Shown here piece by piece: positions 26,237 to 35,781 of a DNA stretch of 64,000 nt. The number at the start of each line of letters is the position of its first letter. The first letter of the stretch is position 1. The notes below the pieces were generated by a model that was not told where the DNA came from, searched no databases, and saw only the letters and a list, made by a program, of their open reading frames with translations. A program made the translations under genes and the position numbers. Source of the DNA: Pseudochelatococcus sp050946405. GTDB taxonomy: Bacteria > Pseudomonadota > Alphaproteobacteria > Rhizobiales > Beijerinckiaceae. The stretch lies in contig NZ_JBMNUS010000003.1 of NCBI RefSeq assembly GCF_050946405.1, positions 248,001-312,000 of the forward strand. The letters run 5' to 3'.

Positions 26237-26419
26237 TTACCGTTCGAGATCGATGTTTTGCAGGAAAACCGAGATCGGTTCCTCCAGTTCGGTATAGACC
26301 TGCTGGCCGATGATCCAGGTGATGACCACGATCAGCGGCAAAATCACCCAGGCGGCGACTTCCTCGAACTGGCGCCGCCGGCGTGCGCGTTCACGCCGGC
26401 GCTCGAATCCGGTCGACAT
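26237..26419 (-). CDS. Small single-span membrane protein downstream of clpA
   Basis: 60 aa from the ATG at 26419, which has GGAG 9 bp upstream; a TTG at 26428 overlapping the clpA stop is an alternative. The N-terminus is strongly basic (FERRRERARRRRQFEE), then one hydrophobic helix (VAAWVILPLIVVITWIIG), then an acidic end (TELEEPISVFLQNIDLER). By the positive-inside rule the N-terminus faces the cytosol. It lies 5 bp after clpA and must share its mRNA. Function unknown; an adaptor or accessory to Clp is only a guess from position. Confidence 0.65.
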   Translation of the reverse strand: MSTGFERRRERARRRRQFEEVAAWVILPLIVVITWIIGQQVYTELEEPISVFLQNIDLER

Positions 26420-26424
26420 GCGAA

Positions 26425-29031
<2,607 letters not shown>

Positions 29032-29060
29032 GGGAAAATCCTTTCTCCGGCTGGTGGGCC

Positions 29061-29483
29061 CTATTTCTTCTCCATGACGCACTGGAGAGGATGCTGATGT
29101 TTGCGTGAGAAGTCCATAACCTGCGTCACCTTGGTTTCTGCGACTTCATAAGTAAAGACGCCGCATTCACCGACACCCGTCTGGTGAACATGCAGCATGA
29201 TGCGGGTCGCATCTTCCTTGTTCTTGTTAAAAAAACGCTCAAGAACATGGACGACGAACTCCATGGGCGTGTAATCGTCATTGAGCAGGAGCACGCGATA
29301 CATGCTCGGCCGTTTGGTCCGCGTGCGCGTGCGTGTCAGCAGCGTCGTGCCCGGTCCTTCCGGCACCGACACCGTGCGCGACGGCTTGTCCGCGAGAACC
29401 CACGTCGCGCGGCCGCTTCCGCCCGCCGCGGGGTGCGGCTCCGCACTCTCGCGTCTGGCCGGGAATGCGAGCGAAATATCCAA
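29061..29483 (-). CDS. clpS: ClpA adaptor ClpS (N-end rule)
   Basis: Adaptor that delivers N-degron substrates to ClpA. The core TKRPSMYRVLLLNDDYTPME with the DDYT/ME pocket residues, HVLERFFNK, MLHVHQTGVGECGVFTYEVA and the end DFSRKHQHPLQCVMEKK is complete. The start is uncertain. The frame is open to 29582, and I chose the TTG at 29483 (140 aa) because GGGAGA lies just before it; a GTG a few codons earlier or a shorter start nearer the core is possible. The extra N-terminal region (TTLLTRTRTRTKRP) is basic and flexible as in other rhizobial ClpS. Confidence 0.88.
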   Translation of the reverse strand: MDISLAFPARRESAEPHPAAGGSGRATWVLADKPSRTVSVPEGPGTTLLTRTRTRTKRPSMYRVLLLNDDYTPMEFVVHVLERFFNKNKEDATRIMLHVHQTGVGECGVFTYEVAETKVTQVMDFSRKHQHPLQCVMEKK

Positions 29484-29701
29484 AAATTCTCCCGGTTGGA
29501 GCACCCTTGCCGCTCCCGTCTGAAATATTGGCCAACCGCTTCGTCCGGCGCGCGCTGGGCGTTCCGGCTCCTCACCCAACAATCTAGTCGTGGTTGCCTG
29601 TCCGCGCCAGTCCCCTATGCAATAAATCAGTCACAGAGCTTGCGTTGCAGGCGGCGTATCCGCCTCACGGGATGCGAGGGGCGCGCTGAAGGCGCCAAAA
29701 G

Positions 29702-29725
29702 AAAAGCCCGCTTGCGCGGGCTTTT
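29702..29725 (-). terminator. Intrinsic terminator of the phasin gene
   Basis: AAAAGCCCGC-TTGC-GCGGGCTTTT, a perfect 10-bp stem; on the minus strand it is followed by CTTTT. It can work in both directions, but only the phasin gene reads into it. Confidence 0.9.
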
Positions 29726-29787
29726 CTCAAATTCGCCGGAGCCGGTCTTGCCACCCTGCGCGGCGGGGTGCGCCGACGCGGTATGCC

Positions 29788-30132
29788 TCACCGCTCGGTG
29801 AACGGCCGGACGCGGGCGAAAGCGCCTTCGTAAGGCTTGAATGCTTCGCGCGTCAGATCGGTGTAGAGTTCGCCGATCCGGGTGCTCTCGGCAATGAAAT
29901 TCTCATACGAGGACCGCGCGTATTCCGTCTGGACCTCGATCACCTTGTCGAACGACTTGGCGGCGGCGAGCTTCTCAAGAGCGCTCGTGCCTTCCTCGAA
30001 AGATCTCTTGGTATAGTCGGCGAGTTCGGCGGCGATACCCTGCAAACCCTTGGAGAACGCACCAAACACCTTGAGCGAGCTCTCGATCTGCTCCCTGCCG
30101 ACCTTCTGAAGGTCTTCGTACTGCGCGGCCAT
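29788..30132 (-). CDS. Phasin family protein (PHA granule-associated)
   Basis: 114 aa from the ATG at 30132, preceded by AAGGAGAG. An entirely amphipathic helical protein of the Phasin_2 type: YEDLQKVGREQIESSLKVFG, IAAELADYTKRSFEEGTSAL, and the motif YARSSYENFIAESTRIGELY. Phasins coat polyhydroxyalkanoate granules and set their number and size. The promoter and probable PhaR sites are described at 30291-30341. An in-frame extension upstream of the ATG is non-coding leader. Confidence 0.92.
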   Translation of the reverse strand: MAAQYEDLQKVGREQIESSLKVFGAFSKGLQGIAAELADYTKRSFEEGTSALEKLAAAKSFDKVIEVQTEYARSSYENFIAESTRIGELYTDLTREAFKPYEGAFARVRPFTER

Positions 30133-30486
30133 GACATCTCTCCTTGAACGCGGATCAATTTCCGCCCGATTTTCAATTATGCACGAGAACGCCGCCGAAC
30201 CGAGTGCCCGCGCGCGTTTCCGCCATGACATGCGACAATATGCTGAATCTCGCAGCGCGGCGATCCGCTGCCCGCACGTCAATCGCCGACAATATATGTG
30301 CGACGCACAAAATCTGTCAAGCGCCATTGTGCAATGCAAAATAGTTCCGCCGGGAACCGTCGTGGAATTAACGCCTCCGTAACCGCGTCCCTATAGGTTT
30401 GTTGACTGTGCCGGCCGGGCGACGCGCGGTGGGAGCGCATCGGCCACAAGGCGCGGAAAAGTCGGGTGTTACAGGGGGCGGCGGCT
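30133..30486. other. Divergent intergenic region phasin / DD-carboxypeptidase
   Basis: 354 bp without a gene. It holds the phasin promoter and its ~150-nt leader on one side, and the promoter of the carboxypeptidase on the other, where I see no clear -35/-10 pair. Confidence 0.6.
30291..30341 (-). promoter_or_regulatory. Phasin promoter with PhaR-like operators
   Basis: On the minus strand TTGACA (30320-30315) and TATATT (30296-30291) are separated by 18 bp, and the palindrome TGTGCGACGCACA (30297-30309) lies in that spacer. Its TGCGACGCACAA reading fits the TGC-RNY-GCA core I recall for rhizobial PhaR, the PHA-responsive repressor. A second, weaker site TGCAATGCAAAA is at 30330-30341. Repression by promoter occlusion is the obvious model. 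Confidence 0.7.
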
Positions 30487-32052
30487 ATGATCTGGGGTTG
30501 CGTTGGCAGGAATCATCATCGCGTTCTGGAAATCTCGGGCGTAACCGGTCTTGCGGCGGCTTTGGCGCTGGGGGCTCTCGGTCCCGTGGAGGCAGCCCAG
30601 CGAAAAAGCGCTGCCCCGGCTTATGCCCCGCCTTCCGCCGCCATGGTCGTCGACGTCAACACCGGCCGGACATTGTTCGCCGAGAATGAGGACGCTCCCC
30701 GCATTCCCGCTTCCATCACCAAGGTCATGACGCTTTATCTGCTGTTCGAGCAGATCGAGAGCGGCAATTTCACGCTCGATACGCGTCTGCGGGTGACGAA
30801 ATACGCCGCATCGCAGCCCCCTTCCAAACTTGGCGTCTCCGCGGGTTCCACCATCCGCGTCGAGGATGCCATCAAGGCGCTGGTGACGCGTTCCGCCAAC
30901 GATGTCGCCGTGGTGATCGCGGAAAACATCGCCGGCACCGAGGACGATTTCGCCCGCATGATGACGGCCAAGGCGCGTGCGCTCGGCATGAGCAGGACGA
31001 CGTTCCGCAATCCGCACGGCCTGCCGGCCAATCCGCCCAACATCACCACCGCGCGGGATCTGACGATACTGGGGCGCGCCATTCAGGACCGTTTTCCGCG
31101 CCACTACGCCTATTTCGGCACAAGAAACTTCATCTATGCCGGCAAGACGATCGGCAATCACAATCGTCTGCTCGGGCGTGTCGAGGGCGTGGACGGCATC
31201 AAGACAGGCTATACGCGCGCATCGGGCTTCAACCTGCTGACGTCCTTGCGGGCGGACAACCGCCATGTCGTCGCCGCCGTGCTGGGCGGGCGCTCCGGCG
31301 CGCAGCGCGATCAGCGCATGGAGTCGCTGCTGGCGCGAACCCTGCCCGACGCTCATGCCGGCCGCCGGCGGACGGCGCTGGTCGTCGAGGCGCCGAGCGC
31401 GCGGACGGCGGCGGCTCCCGCTCCGCGAACCCTGTTCGCCAAGGCGGCCGTGACGAACGCCGAGCCGGCTTATGTTCCCCCGTCGCAGCCGTTGTCCGAA
31501 ACCGTGCCGTTGCAGATCGGCAAGCCCATCGACCTGTCGAACGTTCGCCCCGTCGTCGCATCGGCGTCGGGGTCGACCGCCACGCCCTCGTCTGGCCCGG
31601 CGGTGCAATCGACGACCGGCGGTGCGCTCGCCTATACGCAGCAGGCGCCGGTGCCCGCGCCGCGTCCGGCGGATGTCGGGGAGGGCCTCGGTGTGACGCT
31701 TGCATCGATGCAACCCGGTCAGGCGCTGGAGAAGAAGGCGTTGGCGAAGCTCGCCGCCGCGTCGGAACAAATCCCGGTTCGGCCGGTGGCGGCGCCGGTC
31801 GTTCGTTCCGTGGGTTGGGTGATCCAGCTCGGGGCGTCGGAGGACGAAGGCAAGGCCCACGACATCCTGCAACAGGCCAGGAACAAATCGCGCGGTCTGC
31901 TCGCCAACGCATCGCCGTTTACGGAGAAGGTCGTGCGCGGGAACGTGACGCTGTTTCGGGCGCGCTTCTCCGGCTTCGAGCCTGAAGAGGCGCAGGCCGC
32001 CTGCAAGACGCTCAAGCGCAGCGGGTTCGATTGCTTCGCAACGCGTGGCTAG
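30487..32052 (+). CDS. D-alanyl-D-alanine carboxypeptidase (S11 family) with SPOR domain
   Basis: 521-aa periplasmic low-molecular-weight PBP that trims pentapeptides. GGGGGCGG precedes the ATG. A signal segment (ISGVTGLAAALALGALGPVEA) is followed by the S11 domain with S76-ITK, the SAN motif (TRSANDVAVVIAENIAG) and KTG (DGIKTGYTRASGFNL). A ~130-residue Pro/Ala linker leads to a C-terminal SPOR domain (VIQLGASEDEGKAHDILQQA...), which binds denuded septal glycan. That should target the enzyme to the division site, where the amidase in this window also works. Lacks the usual DacA membrane anchor. Confidence 0.92.
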   Translation: MIWGCVGRNHHRVLEISGVTGLAAALALGALGPVEAAQRKSAAPAYAPPSAAMVVDVNTGRTLFAENEDAPRIPASITKVMTLYLLFEQIESGNFTLDTRLRVTKYAASQPPSKLGVSAGSTIRVEDAIKALVTRSANDVAVVIAENIAGTEDDFARMMTAKARALGMSRTTFRNPHGLPANPPNITTARDLTILGRAIQDRFPRHYAYFGTRNFIYAGKTIGNHNRLLGRVEGVDGIKTGYTRASGFNLLTSLRADNRHVVAAVLGGRSGAQRDQRMESLLARTLPDAHAGRRRTALVVEAPSARTAAAPAPRTLFAKAAVTNAEPAYVPPSQPLSETVPLQIGKPIDLSNVRPVVASASGSTATPSSGPAVQSTTGGALAYTQQAPVPAPRPADVGEGLGVTLASMQPGQALEKKALAKLAAASEQIPVRPVAAPVVRSVGWVIQLGASEDEGKAHDILQQARNKSRGLLANASPFTEKVVRGNVTLFRARFSGFEPEEAQAACKTLKRSGFDCFATRG

Positions 32053-32153
32053 AATATGTCCTGTTTCAATCCGAACGGACGATATTCTGAAGCAACGGAT
32101 GTTCAAACGGAAGCGCGCTGCCGCGCGCCGGAGTTGTCAACGCTACGGAGCCA

Positions 32154-32642
32154 TCAGCGATGACGGTTCAACAAGACATCCTTGGCCTGATTGACCCGCA
32201 TGGCAAGGTAGTTCGTGCCCCCCTGGTCGGGATGCAGTTTCTTCATCAGGCCCCGGTGGGCCTCGCGAATCTGCGCCTCGCTCGCCCCCGCGTGAAGGCC
32301 GAGCACCTCAAGAGCTTCCTCCTCGGACATCTCGCCCGGTCGCGCCCGGTCGACAGGCCCCGCGTGCGGATTTCCCTGAGCGTCTTTTCGCCCGAAGGCA
32401 AAACGGCTGTTCACATACGCGTCTAGACGGCGCCCCTGCACCATCCACCAGCCGGCGCCGCCCACGAGCAGCGCGATGTCGATCCGGCCGCGCAGCAGCA
32501 ACAGGCCGGCGAGGCCGATGGCGCTCCAGCCGCCGATCTTGCGCAACAGAGCCGCCAGTTGTTTCGGATCGGCGTCGGCGTAGTTTCTTCCCAGCCACCA
32601 GAGCAGTCCGACCACAAGGATGCCGCCCAGAAAATAGATCAT
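32154..32642 (-). CDS. Membrane-anchored DnaJ-domain protein
   Basis: 162 aa. Two hydrophobic segments (YFLGGILVVGLLWWLG at residues 3-18 and IGLAGLLLL...IDIALLVGGAGWWMV around 42-68) are followed by a C-terminal J domain with the HPD tripeptide at 137-139 (LMKKLHPDQGG). The layout, membrane part then a short terminal J domain, is like mitochondrial Pam18/Tim14 and its alphaproteobacterial relatives, which stimulate DnaK at the membrane. It has no cysteine-rich DnaJ domains. Convergent with the carboxypeptidase gene. Confidence 0.85.
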   Translation of the reverse strand: MIYFLGGILVVGLLWWLGRNYADADPKQLAALLRKIGGWSAIGLAGLLLLRGRIDIALLVGGAGWWMVQGRRLDAYVNSRFAFGRKDAQGNPHAGPVDRARPGEMSEEEALEVLGLHAGASEAQIREAHRGLMKKLHPDQGGTNYLAMRVNQAKDVLLNRHR

Positions 32643-32700
32643 GCGTCACGCCATCGGTAGACGGAGACGCGCCACCCGCGCATTCCCGGTGTCGCGTCCG

Positions 32701-33003
32701 TCATTGTGAATAGATGCCTTCCACCCGGACGGAGCCGGAAATCGTCACGGTGCTGCCACCGATCCGGAAGGTGTGTCCCGGCCGCTCCTGACGGTCGGCG
32801 GGGCGCGGCACCTGCGCCTTGCCAAGCCGCGAATCGCCCGGTTTCAACGGCCCGCCGCGGCAATCGCCGCTGACGGGGCGTGACGAAGCCGCACCCTCCA
32901 CCGCGATGCAGTTCCCTTCCGCGCCGCCTTGCGCGAGAACGGGAGCGACAGTCAGGGCCGTTAGCGCCGATACACCGGCCAGCAAGGTTGTCAGGCTGTT
33001 CAA
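32701..33003 (-). CDS. Small secreted protein of unknown function
   Basis: 100 aa. Start taken as the TTG at 33003 because a perfect AGGAGG lies 5 bp before it; an upstream ATG has no such site. A clean signal peptide (NSLTTLLAGVSALTALTVAPVLAQ, cleavage after VLA) exports it. The mature part has two cysteines (NCIAVEG, SGDCRGG) that could form a disulfide, and a beta-rich end (HTFRIGGSTVTISGSVRVEGIYSQ). I do not recognise a family. Confidence 0.7.
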   Translation of the reverse strand: MNSLTTLLAGVSALTALTVAPVLAQGGAEGNCIAVEGAASSRPVSGDCRGGPLKPGDSRLGKAQVPRPADRQERPGHTFRIGGSTVTISGSVRVEGIYSQ

Positions 33004-33174
33004 GCGATCCTCCTGGAACGCTTGTCGATCGGACGGAATCATTCGATCGGAAAGCGCTCAAAAGAAAGAATCACGGAGCAAGATCCGATTCAACCGGATC
33101 GGATTTCGCTCCCGTGTGCAGCACATCATAAAGCATCCGAAGCGCCGCGTCTGCATCGGACGCTGATCGCGCCG

Positions 33175-33588
33175 TCAGATGAGGCCGAGCGCCGCGAGTT
33201 CCCGTTTCATCTCCTCCGGCATGGCGGCATTGCCCGGCGCGTCCGCCAGATCGGGCGGCGCATCCTTGTCGGCGAGATAGCGCCAGCCCTGAAAGGCGCG
33301 GTAGGGGCGGGGCGCTACCGGCACCACCGTGCTGTCCAGCACGAGCCGGCAGCGCGAAATGCCGTCGCCGTCCGTGACCGGGCGGAGCGCCAACAGGCGC
33401 TGCCGACAGGCGATCTGGCCCCGGATGACCCAATAGAGCGACCCTCCGTCCAGCAGTTCGTCGCCGCGCCGGGGCGTCATGCGCGTGGTGTGCCCGCCCT
33501 CGCCGCTTTCGTGTTGCGCGTTCCACGCCACGAGTTCCGCTACCGAATCGACACCTACGCACAGCTTGACGAGATGCAGCCGGCTCAT
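33175..33588 (-). CDS. DUF1489 family protein
   Basis: 137 aa, starting MSRLHLVKLCVGVDSVAELV, the recognisable start of DUF1489 proteins, with the central RGDELLDGGSLYWVIRGQIACRQ and the late AFQGWRYL motif. Function unknown; restricted largely to alphaproteobacteria. It overlaps the lipB stop by 4 bp (ATGA), so it is the third gene of a sir2-lipB-DUF1489 operon. Confidence 0.85.
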   Translation of the reverse strand: MSRLHLVKLCVGVDSVAELVAWNAQHESGEGGHTTRMTPRRGDELLDGGSLYWVIRGQIACRQRLLALRPVTDGDGISRCRLVLDSTVVPVAPRPYRAFQGWRYLADKDAPPDLADAPGNAAMPEEMKRELAALGLI

Positions 33589-34328
33589 GCAGGCATGCTC
33601 CCCGCCGCCGTCTCGCCGAACACGTCCTCGAAAGCGGCGCGCAGCGCCAGGTCCGCGTCGGCCAGCGTGACCGGCAGTCCGAGGTCGACGAGGCTGGTGA
33701 CGCCATGCCCGCGAATGCCGCAGGGAACGATGCCGAGATAATGCGACAGGTCCGGCTCCACATTCAGGCTGATGCCGTGGAAAGTCACCCAGCGGCGCAC
33801 GCGGATGCCGATGGCGGCGATCTTGTCCTCGACGCCATCGCCTTTCTCCGGGCGGCGCACCCATACGCCCACGCGGTCCTCGCGCCGCTCGCCGCGCACG
33901 TTGAAGGCCGCGAGTGTTGCAATCAGCCAGCTTTCGAGGCAGGCCACGAAACGGCGCAGGTCCGGCGTCCGCCCTTCCGGCGTGCGCCGGTGCAGGTCGA
34001 GCAGCACATAGGCCACGCGCTGGCCGGGGCCGTGATAGGTGAACTGCCCGCCCCGGCCGGTCTGGAAGACCGGAAAGCGCTGCTCCACGAGATCCTCCGG
34101 CCGCGCCGAGGTGCCCGCCGTGTAAAGCGGCGGATGCTCCAGCAGCCAAACGCATTCGGCGGCGGCGCCGTCCGCGATCGCCCCCGCGCGGGCCTCCATG
34201 AACGCAAGCGCCGTGTCATAGGGCACCGGCGCGTCGCTGACGATCCATTCCACGGGCGGGCAGCCCGGCCGGGACGGCAGCCGGTCCGCGAGATCGCCGC
34301 GTGTGGCGGAAGAGAGCGGCGCGGTCAT
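33585..34328 (-). CDS. lipB: Lipoyl(octanoyl) transferase LipB
   Basis: 247-aa enzyme that moves octanoyl groups from acyl carrier protein to the lipoyl domains of 2-oxoacid dehydrogenases. The catalytic pair is present: C203 in VPCGIRGHGVTSL and K169 in VEDKIAAIGIRV, along with the RGGQFTYHGPGQRVAYVLLDL signature. The N-terminal ~25 residues extend beyond E. coli LipB. It is coupled by 4-bp overlaps to both neighbours. Confidence 0.95.
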   Translation of the reverse strand: MTAPLSSATRGDLADRLPSRPGCPPVEWIVSDAPVPYDTALAFMEARAGAIADGAAAECVWLLEHPPLYTAGTSARPEDLVEQRFPVFQTGRGGQFTYHGPGQRVAYVLLDLHRRTPEGRTPDLRRFVACLESWLIATLAAFNVRGERREDRVGVWVRRPEKGDGVEDKIAAIGIRVRRWVTFHGISLNVEPDLSHYLGIVPCGIRGHGVTSLVDLGLPVTLADADLALRAAFEDVFGETAAGSMPA

Positions 34329-35062
34329 GCGGCGACGTCCATGCGGGCGCGAACGATCGTGTCGATATGCGCCACGGCGCGCGTCGCGGGCTCGAAGATG
34401 CGCTCCTGCCAGGCATTTTCGTCGATGGCGCCGACGATGTTGTCCAGCACGTTCAGGATGCCGAACGCGCCGGTCGCTTCCACGAGGCCGTCAATGTTGA
34501 CGACCGCGCCGGAGCTGCCGATGCTGATCACGGTATCCCGTTCATCGAGATCGGTGGCGAGTTCGCCGAGCACGCGATAGTTCGGCGCCATCTCGCCGAA
34601 AAACACGACATCCGGCTTGATGACCCGCTGCGGGTCGGCGGCGGGGTCGAATGTCGTGTAGCCGATATCGCGCAGCTCTCCCGTGCGCATGTTGCGGATG
34701 TTGCGCAGAAAGCCGTGCAGATGCAGCGTGTGTTCGACGCCGGCGCGCTCGAACAGGTCGTCGATGTTCTGCGTGATGTTCAGCACGCGGCCGGGAAAAG
34801 CCCTTTCCCACGCCGCGACCGCCGCATGGGCGGCATTGGGCAGGACCTTGCCGAGTTCCGTGCGCCGGTGATTGTAGAACGCATGCACCAGCGCATGATT
34901 GTCGCGCCAGGTATCGTAGTTGGCGACGTCGCGCGGATCGTGCCCGTGCCACAGCCCGTCGGCGTCGCGAAAAGTCGCGATGCCGGACTCCGCGCTTATG
35001 CCTGCTCCCGAAAACACCACCAGCCGGGGGAGACGCGGCCTGTCGTCGGAAAACTCGTTCAT
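34325..35062 (-). CDS. Sir2-family NAD-dependent deacylase lacking all cysteines
   Basis: 245 aa from the second of two adjacent ATGs (AGG 5 bp upstream). The NAD-binding motifs are intact: FSGAGISAESGIATFRD (residues 17-33), TQNIDDLFERAG (97-108), catalytic H116 in LHLHG, and KPDVVFFGE. The small zinc domain is degenerate: between H116 and KPDVVFFGE there are only ~33 residues, and the entire protein contains no cysteine, so the usual four-Cys zinc site is missing. Whether it is still an active deacylase is uncertain. It is coupled to lipB, which invites the guess of a lipoyl- or acyl-lysine substrate, but that is inference from position. Confidence 0.88.
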   Translation of the reverse strand: MNEFSDDRPRLPRLVVFSGAGISAESGIATFRDADGLWHGHDPRDVANYDTWRDNHALVHAFYNHRRTELGKVLPNAAHAAVAAWERAFPGRVLNITQNIDDLFERAGVEHTLHLHGFLRNIRNMRTGELRDIGYTTFDPAADPQRVIKPDVVFFGEMAPNYRVLGELATDLDERDTVISIGSSGAVVNIDGLVEATGAFGILNVLDNIVGAIDENAWQERIFEPATRAVAHIDTIVRARMDVAA

Positions 35063-35432
35063 CATGACCTGCTCTTGAAAATAGTCGCGCCGCCCGCGCC
35101 GCAACCGAAGCGGTAGCGATTTGATCGCACTTTACAAGCGCTCACAACAGGAGTCCCGGGTGCGAATCGCGCGGACGGCGCCGTGTCGTCGTCGTTTCTT
35201 TCCCATATGTAGGCTCATGCGGCGGCCATCGCCATAATACTTCGGTACTTTGACGCAACCGCCGCCGCCGTGACGGGCCGTCCGCCCGTGGCGGCATATC
35301 CCCTGCCGGCAAAGTTTCCCACAGATAATGTGAAAGTTGCGTGATGGCCGGGCAGGAAGGGGCTTGTGGACGCTGAAACGTTCTGTTACATCCAACCTCA
35401 CTTCAGGAAGACATGTTCCTTCTGAACACGCT
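35063..35432. other. Gene-free region between sir2 and tRNA-Leu
   Basis: 370 bp without a credible gene. It should contain the sir2-lipB promoter and the tRNA promoter. No strong hairpin or repeat seen. Confidence 0.55.
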
Positions 35433-35517
35433 GCGGCCGTGGCGGAATTGGTAGACGCGCTAGCTTGAGGTGCTAGTTGGGCAACCAGTGGAGGTTCGAG
35501 TCCTCTCGGCCGCACCA
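35433..35517 (+). tRNA. tRNA-Leu (anticodon GAG)
   Basis: 85 nt with encoded CCA. The acceptor stem GCGGCCG pairs with CGGCCGC, the D arm contains GGCGGAATTGGTAGACGC, the anticodon stem is CTAGC/GCTAG around TTGAGGT (anticodon at 35467-35469), a long variable arm follows as in class II tRNAs, and the T arm has GGTTCGAGTCC. It reads CUC and CUU leucine codons. It stands at the border between conserved genes and the accessory part of the window. Confidence 0.97.
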
Positions 35518-35781
35518 CCCTTCCCTTCTTGATATTTTCGTTCTGCCGCAGATCATTGCGGAGAGTGTGTCGAGAAGGTGACGGGGTGTTGCCCTTGTCC
35601 GTGATCCGGGCTTCTTTCTTCCTGTCTGGTATATTCTCGGTGTTCCGTCGCCGGCCCATGTCCTGTCACTCCCGTGATGGTGTGTTGGCCGGCTGTTGCG
35701 TGTTTTCGGAACGTCGATGATGCGCCGGAAAGGCGCACCACCGTTGATGTTCATCCGACTGCCCGTGCCTCGTCGATGATT

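Noticed and set aside
35132..35659. 175-codon frame covering the tRNA-Leu locus
   Set aside because: It overlaps a perfect tRNA on the opposite strand and resembles no protein.
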